Positions 24,901 to 34,940 of a DNA stretch of 64,000 nt are shown here, in pieces. The notes below the pieces were generated by a model. The model made no database searches and was not told the origin of the DNA. It saw nothing but the letters and a program-made list of their open reading frames with translations. The stretch lies in the NCBI RefSeq assembly GCF_031877795.1, contig NC_133933.1, forward strand, positions 67,348,003-67,412,002, in the 5' to 3' direction. A program made the translations under genes and the position numbers. Positions within the stretch are counted from its first letter, which is position 1, and the number at the start of each line of letters is the position of its first letter. The DNA comes from Strix aluco. Taxonomy: Eukaryota > Chordata > Aves > Strigiformes > Strigidae.

Positions 24901-27900
24901 CTGTAGAGATTCAGTGAACAAGTTATTAATTGGTTGAATTCAGAAACAAGAAGGGGAGATAATTAAGCAGTATACAAATCCCATGATGTTTGCTTGGACT
25001 ATTACTGGGTATTACCAGATTTTTCCAGTTATTTGTGATTGTGAAGGATTTAGCACATGTGCATCATACAGATAATTTAATCTGGATTTCAAGAATACTT
25101 TCAATTACCGCACCCTTTCCTAACACCCAAAGATGTATAAGCACACACATTGTGTGATTTAGAAATCCCAAATACGCTTTCTGTGTAAAAATGTTTGCAG
25201 GTTTCTTAGAGCTGCAAAGTTTCTTAATTTTTTAGAAAGAACACATAAAGTCTTAGAAATTTTCCTGGTTTCCAGCTCATGAGCCCAGCAGAGCTTTCTC
25301 ACGGCTATCTCTAAACAAGTTGCTCAACCATAAACATGCAATTACAATAATGAATAGCACTTGGATGTTATTTCAATCTGCATGACACCATGGGATGGGA
25401 GGTATAAGGAGGTTGGTTTCAACATGTTGATCTTTCTGAGGAAATCTAGAGCAGCACAGAGGTGATAGGAGAAATGTTCACAGAGGGACTGTGATTTCAG
25501 AAGGGTTCAGAAGAAGCAGAGCAACTACTGCTACAGTGTGTTCAGATGTGCACGGAGACACCTCCTGCACTTGTCGAGGCACTAGTTTTATCACAGAACT
25601 GTGGAATCATGGAGTACTTTGGGTTGGAAGGGACCTTCAAAGATCATCTAGTTCAACTACCCTGCCATGGGCAGGGACATCTGTCACTAGATCAGCTTGC
25701 TCAAAGCCCCATCCAACCTGTCTTTGAACACTTGCAATGAAGGGGGCATCCACAACTTCTCTGGGAAACCTGTTCCAGTGTTTCACCACCCTCATAGCGA
25801 AGAATTTCATCCTTATATCCAGTCTAAATCTACCCTCTTTCAGTTTAAAACCATTGCTCCTTGTCAGTACAGGCCCTGGACGAAGTCTTTCAACATCTTT
25901 CTTATTCTTTATTCTTTATCCTGGGACACAGGGCATAGCAGGGGGAGATAGCTTGGTCTCCCTTGGAGAGCTATCAGGACAGAGTTCTTTATAGTCCAAG
26001 AACGTAAAGGGCTACTTAGTGAAAAATTCCCACTGAATAGCAGACTAAACTCCAGCTCCAGGAGTTTTTTCTCTAATAAATGTATAATTAGTATGTTGGG
26101 GGGGGGTTTAATGTCCATTGCACTTTTTTATGACCACCTTGCAGCTTCAATTTTATTTCTCCATCTCTGGATTCAGTTGATGTCAAGGTAAAAAATGAAT
26201 ATAGACCTGGTATTTTAATGATGCTCTCTGGCTTTCCCAACCCACAGACTATTCCACCTGGGCACCCCATGTGGTTGCGGGAGGTGAAATAAGCAGTTTG
26301 TTTTGGTCCAGCACTTCTGACCTGGGGGAGCTTTCACACCACCTGGTACATCGATTAGTGGTCTTAGTCTTCCATTTGAGTCTGAAAGCACTGAAGTGTA
26401 GCTTCTGGTTATTGTTTTTCTATTGCACTTTCCTTTAGTGACTGCTCATACAGTATTTATTCCTGTTAGAAATATTACTCATTTTAGAAAGATTCCTGTT
26501 GTTTAACTAGATGATTTATCACAGAGTCACAAAAGCCGTCTTCTCTGTAAGCTATACCTTAACATGATACCTGCCTCTGCGCTTGTGGGATGTGGTTTGG
26601 CTGCGCTTCCTCTTCACTGGTGAAAAAGAGTGGAACAGATTCTGTAATCTGTGACCCAAGGACAACTCTGATGTTTTCTCCAAAGTCACTTGAGTTTATG
26701 CTGGTGGAAACAAAAACAGAGTTTGACAGAATTGTTCTAACCATTATTTTGACATGGGGAAGATGAGAAAAGGGATATTAGAGCTGGTCATAGTATAGTT
26801 TTACTTCGGATAGAATAAAAAAAGTGGAGCGTGTTAACACTCCTGGAGGTTTACATGATGAACTTCCTTCTTCCCTAAATTGAAATAACCTCCTAATAAG
26901 GTCTAGCCTAGCCTTATATTTTAAAACTATGTGACAGTATAAGAAGCAACACGATGGTATTTTTATTATACTTCACCCAAATCAAAATATTTTTGGCTTT
27001 ACAGGTATGGCACTACACTGACAAATGCAAGGAAAGTGTTTTCATACCATGTGATAAAATAGTGGTCAACCTTATCACTGTTAACATGGATGAATACAAG
27101 CCATCTCAGGAATCCAGTCATCTCTCAGAGAGGAAAAGTCCTCGTTATTACACTGTTTACAATGGCAGCAAAGGGACCGATTTGCCTTCAAAAGAAGTGC
27201 TGGAAACAAAACACTTGCTTGATATTTCACATGAAGAGATTTCACTTGAAGAGGATATTTTAGTGGAAGGGGACCAAACCGGGAAATGGCCATCTTATGG
27301 CCAGCCTAGAACAAAGAATACTTTGAGACAGAAAAATGCAGGGACTGTAGAGTATGAACATGATGTAAGGGCTGAAGACTTCAGTCCCGGTCAGAAACTA
27401 GAAGAGAAGACTTCTGCCTCCAGGAGACTACTAGATGAGCCACAGATTGATTTGGAAGACTTGGTTAATATGAAAACAGGACAGCCATACTGCCCCCAAC
27501 TAGAGGTGAGGGTAGCAGACCCTTGTTTGGGACAGAAAATAGAGGAACTTAATTGGAAGATGGTTGACGCAGCAGATGAATTGCCGAGTGAGACCCATAT
27601 CAACTTGGTGGACTTGGATACTGAAAAATCTGGGCAGACATCCTATCCTCAGCTGGAAAAAATAGCACAGGGCCTCACAGAGAAAGGAGGTGAACAGACC
27701 ATATTAGTAGATTGGGATCCTCACACTGGAAGACTGTATATTCCTACCTTGTCCAGTGTTGAAAATCAGGTATGTGAAGGAGTATTCAAGTGTGATGATC
27801 CTGATAAAGAGGGAATTTTGTCCGGACTGTATGAGAAGGAGGTATCTTATGAATCATCAGAGGACCAAGAAGTGTATCTCCTGCAATTCAAGGAACAGTG

Positions 27901-27922
27901 GGGACTGCATGTAGAAATGTAA
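3879..27922 (+). CDS. IL20RA: Interleukin-20 receptor subunit alpha (7 exons, 590 aa)
   Basis: Single-pass plasma-membrane class II cytokine receptor. In mammals this chain pairs with IL20RB for IL-19/20/24 and with IL10RB for IL-26, signalling through JAK1 and STAT3. Joined exons: 3879-3963, 18400-18529, 20388-20566, 21237-21412, 23698-23842, 24392-24531, 27005-27922 (1773 nt including stop). Seen: signal peptide about 1-26; two fibronectin III domains about 34-130 and 133-238; cysteine pairs C84/C92 and C212/C233; sequons at N86, N179 and N197; membrane helix about 246-270; 320-residue tail. Family-typical stretches include [45 protein letters not shown] and [14 protein letters not shown]. 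Intron phases 1,2,1,0,1,0 fit the family. It is longer than the human protein (about 553 aa), mainly through a duplicated tail segment (residues 406-503). IL22RA1 is the nearest alternative, but the tail end ([11 protein letters not shown]) favours IL20RA. Confidence 0.95.
4146..4200 (+). repeat. GCCGAGCCGTG-type short tandem repeat
   Basis: Degenerate copies of GCCGA and GCCGTG alternate in the first 250 bases of intron 1, inside the CpG island. Expansion or contraction is likely between individuals. No function is claimed. Confidence 0.6.
4261..13985. other. IL20RA intron 1, first part: no gene seen
   Basis: AT-rich intronic DNA. Open frames are short, lack family resemblance and lie on both strands. 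No young CR1 or LTR copy was recognised. A 22-bp degenerate direct repeat at 9781-9824 (copies begin GTAGACCT) is the only local structure noted. Confidence 0.6.
13811..13830 (+). repeat. Short TG/TC microsatellite
   Basis: A TG-rich run in intron 1 with one TC interruption. No other feature is attached to it. Confidence 0.5.
13986..14090. repeat. Possible ancient amniote repeat with palindromic core
   Basis: The stretch around CACTGACGTCAGTG (14017-14030) is flanked by CTCATGTGAA and TCACACATGAA, which resemble an old palindromic repeat common in reptiles and birds. The assignment rests on recall of the pattern, not on a search. Confidence 0.35.
14650..14850. repeat. Possible MIR-like ancient SINE
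   Basis: The string TTTTACTGATGCAGAATTGA, followed by ACCAAATCTCTGC about 130 bases on, matches the layout of core SINE families (tRNA-derived, MIR-like). It is strongly diverged, and the edges are uncertain. Confidence 0.4.
15455..16120 (-). mobile_element. Probable ancient CR1/L3-type LINE remnant
   Basis: Diverged phrases such as CAGGTGTTTCTCCAATCTGCC and, further on, TTTAATCTTTCCTC and TTCTCCGTGTTGGACTTC follow the order seen in the 3' region of old CR1/L3 LINEs read from the minus strand. It is too decayed to show an open frame, and the edges are approximate. Confidence 0.4.
16121..17840. other. IL20RA intron 1, middle part: nothing recognised
   Basis: AT-rich intronic DNA with a T-run near 16290. 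No exon, RNA gene or mobile element was recognised. Confidence 0.55.
17845..18175 (-). mobile_element. Ancient CR1-type LINE remnant
   Basis: Old reptile and bird CR1 phrases appear in order: GTGATCATTCAGTCTGG, then AAATACCTGGTTTGATTTTTA, then CTAACTTTATCTTCCAGTCC. The high divergence shows that it is much older than the other CR1 copies here. It lies just upstream of exon 2. Confidence 0.5.
18400..18529 (+). CDS. IL20RA: IL20RA exon 2 (start of first fibronectin domain)
   Basis: Encodes residues 29-72, with the motifs [18 protein letters not shown] and APEGTGDG. The acceptor is TTTCTCAG/GA and the donor is GGT/GTAAGT. The exon enters in phase 1 and leaves in phase 2. The adjacent cysteines C32 and C33 near the mature N terminus are notable. 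Confidence 0.95.
18530..20387. other. IL20RA intron 2: nothing recognised
   Basis: About 1.86 kb of AT-rich intron. No repeat family, exon or RNA gene was recognised. Confidence 0.6.
20388..20566 (+). CDS. IL20RA: IL20RA exon 3 (end of first fibronectin domain)
   Basis: Encodes residues 72-132, including YGAGKW, ECRNIS and [17 protein letters not shown]84 and C92 form the expected first-domain disulfide, and N86 is a sequon. The acceptor is ATATAG/A and the donor is ACA/GTAAGG. It is the most strongly family-typical exon. Confidence 0.96.
20567..21236. other. IL20RA intron 3: nothing recognised
   Basis: 670 bases of AT-rich intron. No repeat or other feature was recognised. Confidence 0.6.
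21237..21412 (+). CDS. IL20RA: IL20RA exon 4 (start of second fibronectin domain)
   Basis: Encodes residues 132-190: [27 protein letters not shown] and the sequon-bearing YNVSVL (N179). The acceptor is TTCCAG/C and the donor is CGG/GTAAGC. The exon enters in phase 1 and leaves in phase 0. Confidence 0.95.
21513..21757 (-). mobile_element. CR1 LINE, minus strand, 3'-end part of a split copy
   Basis: Starts with a diverged copy of the reversed CR1 terminus (ATAGGATCATTCAGCTTGGA) and runs to a phrase near ATATCCAATCTGAACC. The element resumes at about 22438 after a plus-strand CR1, so it was split by a later insertion in intron 4. Confidence 0.75.
21758..22437 (+). mobile_element. CR1 LINE, plus strand, 5'-truncated, nested
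   Basis: Encodes the C-terminal part of CR1 ORF2 ([48 protein letters not shown]) and ends in the CR1 terminus GATTCTGTGGTTCTG. The frame is open over roughly its whole length, implying a fairly young insertion. It sits inside an older minus-strand CR1. Confidence 0.9.
22438..22880 (-). mobile_element. CR1 LINE, minus strand, remainder of split copy
   Basis: Continues the element that begins at 21513: GCATTGTCTCTCATCC, then CACAGTATTCTAGATGTGGTC and GCCCAGGATGCTGTTGCC, all in CR1 order on the minus strand. It is diverged and without a usable frame. Confidence 0.75.
22881..23697. other. IL20RA intron 4, distal part: nothing recognised
   Basis: About 0.8 kb of AT-rich intron between the CR1 cluster and exon 5. 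No feature was recognised. Confidence 0.55.
23698..23842 (+). CDS. IL20RA: IL20RA exon 5 (end of second fibronectin domain)
   Basis: Encodes residues 191-239, including the sequon at N197, [13 protein letters not shown] and [10 protein letters not shown]212 and C233 are the expected second-domain disulfide. The acceptor is CTTCCAG/TGG and the donor is AATG/GTAAGT. The exon enters in phase 0 and leaves in phase 1. Confidence 0.95.
23843..24391. other. IL20RA intron 5: nothing recognised
   Basis: 549 bases of AT-rich intron. No feature was recognised. Confidence 0.6.
24392..24531 (+). CDS. IL20RA: IL20RA exon 6 (transmembrane segment)
   Basis: Encodes residues 239-285: a short stalk, the hydrophobic helix at about 246-270 ([19 protein letters not shown]), the stop-transfer RR, and the juxtamembrane [13 protein letters not shown], the region expected to bind JAK1. 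The acceptor is TTAACAG/AT and the donor is CTG/GTAAGT, in phase 0. Confidence 0.95.
24532..25589. other. IL20RA intron 6, first part: nothing recognised
   Basis: The exon 6 frame runs on for about 210 bases past the donor, to the stop at 24742-24744, without family resemblance. Reading through would give an early-ending tail. No repeat was recognised up to 25589. Confidence 0.5.
25590..25908 (-). mobile_element. CR1 LINE, minus strand, 5'-truncated
   Basis: The reversed CR1 terminus (GTGGAATCATGGAG, then GGGTTGGAAGGGACCTTCAA) is followed by CTCTGGGAAACCTGTTCCAG and AGTCTAAATCTACCCTC. It has moderate divergence and lies in intron 6. Confidence 0.88.
25909..27004. other. IL20RA intron 6, last part: nothing recognised
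   Basis: About 1.1 kb of AT-rich intron with a G10 run near 26098. No gene or mobile element was recognised. Confidence 0.55.
27005..27922 (+). CDS. IL20RA: IL20RA exon 7 (cytoplasmic tail)
   Basis: Encodes residues 286-590 and the TAA stop, after the acceptor GGCTTTACAG/GTATGG. It begins [18 protein letters not shown] and ends [15 protein letters not shown]. YxxQ motifs, the usual STAT3 docking form, are YCPQ (447-450) and YLLQ (576-579). Residues 406-452 and 453-503 are two abutting copies of one unit. A third, weaker relative ([16 protein letters not shown]) follows at 519-534. The composition is acidic and looks intrinsically disordered apart from the motifs. Confidence 0.95.
   Translation, partial: VWHYTDKCKESVFIPCDKIVVNLITVNMDEYKPSQESSHLSERKSPRYYTVYNGSKGTDLPSKEVLETKHLLDISHEEISLEEDILVEGDQTGKWPSYGQPRTKNTLRQKNAGTVEYEHDVRAEDFSPGQKLEEKTSASRRLLDEPQIDLEDLVNMKTGQPYCPQLEVRVADPCLGQKIEELNWKMVDAADELPSETHINLVDLDTEKSGQTSYPQLEKIAQGLTEKGGEQTILVDWDPHTGRLYIPTLSSVENQVCEGVFKCDDPDKEGILSGLYEKEVSYESSEDQEVYLLQFKEQWGLHVEM
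27365..27658 (+). repeat. IL20RA: Tandem duplication within the IL20RA tail
   Basis: Copy 1 is 27365-27505 (47 codons) and copy 2 is 27506-27658 (51 codons), directly abutting and in frame. Shared pattern: VR-x-(A/E)-D, then GQK(L/I)EE, then an I-(D/N)-L-x-DL core, then GQ, and ending in (C/Y)PQLE. The DNA copies are clearly diverged, so the duplication is old. Confidence 0.8.
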
Positions 27923-28290
27923 CATTTAACAGTAATTTTCTAAAATATTCTAAAAAGCAAAATCTTGTTTACTTTGCCAAAGAGAGTGATGGACTCAGTG
28001 GAGCAAACACATCTTAATGTACCGAAGTTTTCGGAACCATCACAGTTGAACAACTTATTCATGATATGTTATTTATACCAGTTTCCAGACATGATATAAG
28101 TGATTTTGACTTCCATCATAAACATTTCAGGTAAAGCATGATGGTTATGAGATTATCTTCTTTTTCAAAAAATATATATTTTTACACAGGATGCTGTTAG
28201 GATTTTCACATTGTAATTCCTACCAAAACAAATTATCAGCATTTGAAAGCAGTTATTTTTAGCAAATAAAAAGCAACAATATGACATTTT
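27923..28290 (+). other. IL20RA: IL20RA 3' UTR with polyadenylation signal
   Basis: AT-rich sequence after the stop. AATAAA at 28265-28270 is the first canonical signal, so cleavage is expected about 10-30 bases on. One ATTTA pentamer lies near 28071. A longer UTR using a later signal cannot be excluded. Confidence 0.7.
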
Positions 28291-31200
28291 GCTGGGCTAT
28301 TTAATGTATCTTGACACAATGAAGTCTTTCCTAGATCTCACTCCTGCTACTTGTAATGGTTTGAGCTGACTTTTGTGGAAATTAAGGGCATTCCAGTGTA
28401 TATTTTGTTTCGGTTTTGTAAATATTCTCCTACTTAAGTTCTTACTTCTCTTGAAAGACTTGCCTGAGGTGCGAGGTCCCTTCCATACAGTGCTACACAG
28501 ATATGCAACCAGCAACAATTCTTTTAGCAGGTGTGCCTACAAGCTCAACAGACATAAGGGAGAAGAAAGCAAGCATTAGTCATGTTTTAAACTGGGGGAA
28601 AATGTGGCACAAAGGGATTCAGTGAAACACCTGTAATCTTACTGGACAGACCATATTCTCACTCAGCCTTAGGCACTCGCACTACGGCATCTGTATGACT
28701 CATGTCCTGCAAGTGTCCATTCCTCTCCGATGACTTTAGTGATGATTTGTTTGCTTTTGAAGAGGAGAAACGAAAAAGGAAAAGAAAAACTTTTCTATGG
28801 TATGTAAAACTTGTACCCTTCACACTAGGTACATGGTTCAATGTATTTTTGAAGGAAGACCTTTATCAATATCTTTTCTCTCAGGTAATGCTTTTGTTGC
28901 ATTACCTTGGTATTTTCTGTGACCATTCATCCTCTGAAATATTTCACTTGTAGTCATAGACTTTAAAACCAGAAATGACAGTAAAATATTTCATGCTGAT
29001 GACTCCTTATCTGATGTCAAACATGTCCTCAACTGTTTTTGTAATAGATCATGTAGCAATGTTATACCTAAATACTTAATACTTTTGTGCATTGGGAGGT
29101 TCACAGAGGAGGGTTATAGCTCAGTGTGAAAGAAAGTAATTGGAGAGGGTCACCTGAACAGATGTGAAAAGGGCAGAATTTCTACCATTATAGACCAGCC
29201 TCATTTAAGCCACTCAGTATTTCATAAAGTTTTCTTAACTAATTTCTTTGCACATAGTCTCTTAATTGTCTTTTACAACGTGAGGGCTCTAACCCATTGG
29301 TAGGAAACAATTATTTACTTTTTTTCTGTAGTCCGTTGAATTTTGTCCAGTTACTGCTGCCCTAAGATCTATTGCTTGTATTTAGTGTCTACCTTCCATA
29401 CAGAAGGATGAGGATGCTCCAGCTTCCTCAATAGTTTGGTCCAGCTGCCAACCAACCTTTCTTGAAGAGGAAGGTATCCTTATGTTTGGTTTGTATTTCC
29501 TCTGGCCTTATTTGCCAGCTGCTGGTGTGTGCTGCATAAACAAGCCTTGCCCCAACAGTTACTACATGCAAGGGCACTTATATACGTATTATAGTGAAGT
29601 AATTGCTGATGAAAATTTGAAAACTTCATAACTAAACCATAGAATCTCACTTCATTTGGTTCTCTGGTCATTGTAATCTCCTTTCTCTGCATCTTATGCT
29701 TTTTTTTTTTTTTACTTTTCAGTTACAATTAAGTTGTATAGTGTGTATTTCCTCTCTTGTACTTGAAAAGGCATCACCTTTCTAGTTAACATTACATGTG
29801 ATCACAGCACAGATACTGAGATTCTTGCAATCACAGATGCATTTTCATGATAAATTTATACTTTGAAATAGTAGTTAATTTTTGGACCAAAATATTTATA
29901 ATAGAAGTTTGCAACACTTTTATTGTTGCTTCCTTTTGATCTGAATTTTCATTAAATTCAGAACTGATACTAGATTATCCAAACAGTCCATCATATTTAT
30001 GAGATATACTTTCAAAGTGTTCTCAGGATAATCACAGTAAAAAAGCTAAGGGGGGGGGAAAGTAAATGAAGCTAAGAACTTTATTTTATGTGCAAAAGAA
30101 TTTTTCAGGTTAGCTAGTCAAGTTCTGGAACTGATGAGGCAGAAAAAATTGTGCCGATTTCCATCCAGTAAATTGTTGATGGCTTTTTTAATATCCTCAA
30201 AGTTGCTCCAATTTTGCCTTAAAATCTTCTAATTATATGAAACAAATGAAACTGATTAGACATGGTACCTTCAGCAAGCCAAACAGTCAGCAAGGAGCAA
30301 AATACTTCCATGCAAAATTGTAATTCTACCTACAAGATTTCAGACAAGAGGCAACTATTAATTGCATGGAAGATCCAAGCAATAAGAGAGCCAACATGTT
30401 CCTAGTCTTTATTACACTTTACTAAACTTTGGTTAGCCACATCTAATAGAATGAAGAATCAGCCAAAAGCAAGGTCATATATCTAGAAGCAAAGACTATA
30501 CTCAAACATAAGGCTACTTGCAGCTTTAAAATCAATTATTTTGAAAACAATGTGAGAGATTAATAGAACTAAGTAGCAGTATGTTGAGGACAAAAGAATG
30601 TATATTTCTTGACTACAATGGCAATGAAAATAGAATTTCACCTGTGTCCGCAGGGCTGATGTGACCACTACTGGAAAAACTGCAACCAATATACAAATTA
30701 AGCCAAGCCATAAAGATAGAAAGCAAATAGTATAAAAGGCTAAAGCAGCGCTCTTTTGAGCTTGAAAAACAGGAAGTCTAGCTATCAAAATGAGATCTAA
30801 TGGTGATGAAAGTGATAGCTAGATGTGGGCACACACAGTTTTGGAAAAGGAACTATAACTGGTAAATGTGGTTTTGCTGCCTACAACTTGGAGAGAGTGA
30901 TAGGGTTCTTGAAGGAGAGACTGAAACAGACAACTGAGTGCAGAATACTTGTGGTCTGACTTACAGCAGCCCTGGAAAAACTACTGTACAGTAAGAAAAT
31001 CGGATGGAAAAGTCCAAATATGGCAGGCAAAAATGCAGTATGAGCTGTGTGCCTGGCATGACAAGGACCGCAGACGGAGTGCCCGCCCAGGGCGTGAAGT
31101 TAGCCAGGCGAGAAATACATGACGACTGCCTAATGCATGACACAGGATAGCTGGTAATGTGAAGCATAGGAAAATAATCAAATTGTTAGAAGGAAAACCA

Positions 31201-33427
31201 AATTGCACAGCCACTGGATGCAAGCAGCTGGATTGCCTGGACTTCATGGGGCTCTCTGATCACCTCACCAGAGGATCACTAAAGGAGCATGGGTGGCTGG
31301 ACAAGGCTGAGATGAGGGTGTTTTCTGCAAAAGTAGGATCAGAAACAGTTCTTGAAGTGGTCCGCTGTGGGTACAGGGTAAGTGGGTGCATTTTGGACAT
31401 GCCAGCAGTGCATTAGCATCTGTGGTGGTCCAGTAATTTGCAACACACCAGTAATGCAACGGTTAGAAGGAGACGTGGGCTTTGGAAAGAGTAGCTAACA
31501 CTGTTGATCGGATAGCACAGATTTTCCTATGGATATTAAGGTAGGTCCAGCAAGATCTCTGAGGAACATTCTCAGGGTCTAGAAAATACACAATATGAAA
31601 ACATCCTGAGCAAGGAAATACTTTGAATTATATTATTAATAAAAAACTGCACAGAAACATGCTCAATTTCTACTGATTTAAAATTAAATTTTGAGTTAAG
31701 CTTATGTTTTAGCACTTCACTAAAGAGCAATGAATTCCTGAATCTGGGACTGACAAAAATTTATCAGTTTACCAGAAGAGAATTAAGTCATGACTTCTCT
31801 AAGGTCTAACCTACAAATACAGGCTTAACCAAAGTGATTGGAATGTGAAGCAAGCAAAACTTAAAATAGAATGGCAGTGTGGTTAGAACATTTTAAAATG
31901 AGGACAATTGACTGTTTACTGGAAAATTCTCCAATGCCTGTATGTCTTTCAAACAAGCATGTCTTTCTCCAACAATAATGCTAACAGATGGGTGACATTT
32001 CTTGCCTGGAATATGCTGAATGGTATAATGATGCTCATACGCTGTCAAGTCTTAAAACTGATTAATCCTTTTTCCCCCCTTTAAATAAGAAATGTTGGCT
32101 CATCTATAGAGTGGATTTAAAAAAGTTATTCCAAGCACCATATTTTTAAATAACTGTAGTTTGTATGCCTGATGTGATTCATTCTTGCAAAGTCAAAGAT
32201 TTAAACCTGTTCAGCAATCTCCCATTGTCCATTCAAAACACCAGTGTTCTCCATAAAAGGAAGACACAGCAACAAGTCAAGATTTTTCCATTTTGGTTTT
32301 GCATATAGGCTTCAAGCTTCATCAGCCCAGGATCACATAGCAGTAAGTGTAGGAAGTCATTTTTGTGGTTAGCGTCACCTAGAAACCATAAAGATTTTTG
32401 GTAATTTGTATTGGCAGTAACACTAAACCAGTCTCCTTAATTTCTCACTGTCTTTTCCCTTTCTAGTACAAAAAAAAAAAAAAAAAGAGAACAAAAAGTA
32501 CAGACATCCATTTTTTTAAAACCTCCAGAATCAGTGTAGCTGAGACAGATTTTCCTGGACTGTTAGGTTTTAAGAAGAGGACTTGTTCCTTAGCACCACA
32601 TAGCTATGAAAACCCTCGCTCACTGAGAGAAGACACGCATTCCAGTAGCACTTCTGCAGCTCTCACCTTTTGCATCCATTCTGCTGGAGGAATATCCTGC
32701 ATTACAGCAATGCTTTTCAATCACACTGTTACTGCTCTGAATGCATGTTGCTTGCCACTGCTCTTTACAACACTGTAAGGCCTCTGCAGGCTGAGAAACC
32801 TGCAGAAAGGGAACAGTCTTAATTCTGTATCACTTGCAAGATAGCCTCCTAGATCTCACTCTGCCTTACTCGTTACTTTGTCAAAGTTACAAGGAGTTAC
32901 TCATCCAAGTAGAATGTCACTGCTCCTCATCTCTGACAGCAGCTTCAGCAAATGCTGTCTGCCAGCATCCGAAATTGCCGCAGTGACTCCCATAGTGCCA
33001 GAAACCATTCTCATTTCACAGAAACTTGCCCAGGACTGGCTTTAGCAGCAGCAGTCTGTGCTGTAAACATGCATTGTCAGCTCTGCCTCCAAAAACTGGC
33101 ATTAAGAAGCAACGTCTTCCAGCTGTCCAAAGTAAGTCGGCATACTGACAGCAGCATGGCCCAGCATCAAGGCAGAAAATTGCTTTGGGTTTCTAAATTT
33201 TCAATGATCATATCATTGCAGGCAGTTAGGAGTGGAGGAAAGTGTTCAGCAGAACCCTGTACTGAAATCAGCAGGAACTCTAAAAAAATACCCAGACACC
33301 TTCAGTGTGACAGAAATTGAAAGATTTAAGCATTTTTGATTGTTATGGATTAGAAAAGTTAGCACTTCAGTGCATCATTTGTGTATTTTATTTTTGGCCT
33401 TGATTTTTATTTCTGTTCATATTTCAG
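28291..33427. other. Intergenic region: nothing recognised
   Basis: About 5.1 kb of AT-rich DNA past the IL20RA polyadenylation site. Mononucleotide runs occur (T-run near 29701, A-run near 32468). Short open frames on both strands, including a hydrophobic one at 30483-30788, show no family resemblance. No exons of the expected neighbouring genes were seen. Confidence 0.55.
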
Positions 33428-34318
33428 GCCCTCCACTAATTTGGGTGGGAGTGTTGATCTGCTCGAGGGTAGGGAGGCTCTGCAGAGAGATCTGGACAGG
33501 CTGGAGCGATGGGCTAAGGCCAACTGTAGGAGTTTCAATAAGGCCAAATGCCGGGTGCTGCACTTGGGCCACAACAACCCCCATCAGCGCTACAGGCTTG
33601 GGGAGCAGTGGCTGGAGAGCTGCCAGTCAGAGAGGGACCTGGGGGTGTTGATTGACAGCCGGCTGAACATGAGCCAGCAGTGTGCCCAGGTGGCCAAGAA
33701 GGCCAATGGCATCCTGGCTTGTATCAGCAGTAGTGTGGCCAGCAGGGACAGGGAAGTGATCTTACCCCTGTACTCGGCACTGGTGAGGCCGCACCTCAAT
33801 TACTGTGTTCAGTTTTGGGCCCCTCACTACAAAAAGGACATTGAATTACTCGAGCGTGTCCAGAGAAGGGCAACGAAGCTGGTGAAGGTTCTGGAGCACA
33901 TGTCGTACGAGGAGTGGCTGAGGGAACTGGGGTTGTTTAGTCTGGAGAAGAGGAGGCTGAGGGGAGACCTCATCGCCCTCTACAGCTACCTGAAAGGAGG
34001 TTGCAGAGAGCTGGGGATGAGCCTCTTGAACCAAGTAACAAGCGATAGGACAAGAGGTAGTTGTGGGAAAGAAGCAGCACGAGGGAAGGTTTAGACTGGA
34101 TATTAGGAAGCATTTCTTTACAGAACGGGTTGTTAGGCTTTGGAATGAGCTGCCCAGGGCAGTGGTGGAGTCCCCATCCCTGGAGGTGTTTAAGAGTCGG
34201 GTTGACATAGCACTGAGGAGTATGGTGGAGTTGAGAACTGTCAATGTTCGGTTAATGATTGGACTAAGTGAACTTCAAGGTCTTTTCCAACCTAGATGAT
34301 TCTGTGATCCTGTGATTT
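33428..34318 (+). mobile_element. CR1 LINE, plus strand, 5'-truncated, young copy
   Basis: Reads CR1 ORF2 from [12 protein letters not shown] through [15 protein letters not shown] and [18 protein letters not shown] to the terminus GATTCTGTGATCCTG. Most of the frame is still open for 237 codons. It is very similar to the copy at 21758-22437, differing mainly in a short block near 34063-34085. Confidence 0.92.
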
Positions 34319-34339
34319 TATAGTCATTAAATACAAAGA

Positions 34340-34500
34340 AAGAGGAGTTGCTATTCCCGTTTTACAGACAGGGAAACTGATACATGGCAAGGCTAAAATG
34401 GTTTGAAAACCATCATACAGTAAGTGTGAGGTGCAGGGCAGGAGAGGACAAAACACACATCCCCACTTCCCCAGTTCCATGCATTAACCACTAAGGTCAC
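34340..34500. repeat. Possible MIR-like ancient SINE
   Basis: CCCGTTTTACAGACAGGGAA near the start and GTTCCATGCATTAACCACTA near the end match the usual order in MIR-like core SINEs of amniotes. It is diverged, and the edges are uncertain. Confidence 0.4.
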
Positions 34501-34940
34501 AGTTCCCCTCACCAGTATGTCACCATAGTGCAGGTTACTCTGAGCTGTTGGAAGTATAAGGGCTATACAAATACAGTTTGGTTTGAATTTAAAAAGTGAA
34601 ATTTTAAGGTGAAAATTTAGTATGTGAACCTGATGCAGAGTCCAGAGATGACCAACAAGAAGATCAGAGGTCTGATAAACCTGACCCCCAGGGTAAAGTC
34701 AGCCAAACTGATTTAGGAAAACTACTCTAGTGAAGGCAAGATAACAAGCCATGCCATGCAGCCATCTTAATGTGGCATTAATCTCTGCTGTGCTGAGTGG
34801 GGTGAGCTCCCCATTGTCCCCATGCTGGCCCATTCTGTCCCACCACCTCATTCATGCACACATTAATGGTGGTTTACTGCACATGGTTTGTTTGCTTGTT
34901 ATTTTGTAGCACTGCTTTCTTCCAAGTAGACCAGTGGAGT

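Noticed and set aside
30483-30788. Hydrophobic 101-codon minus-strand frame as a membrane protein
   Set aside because: No family match, no convincing splice partners and AT-driven composition.
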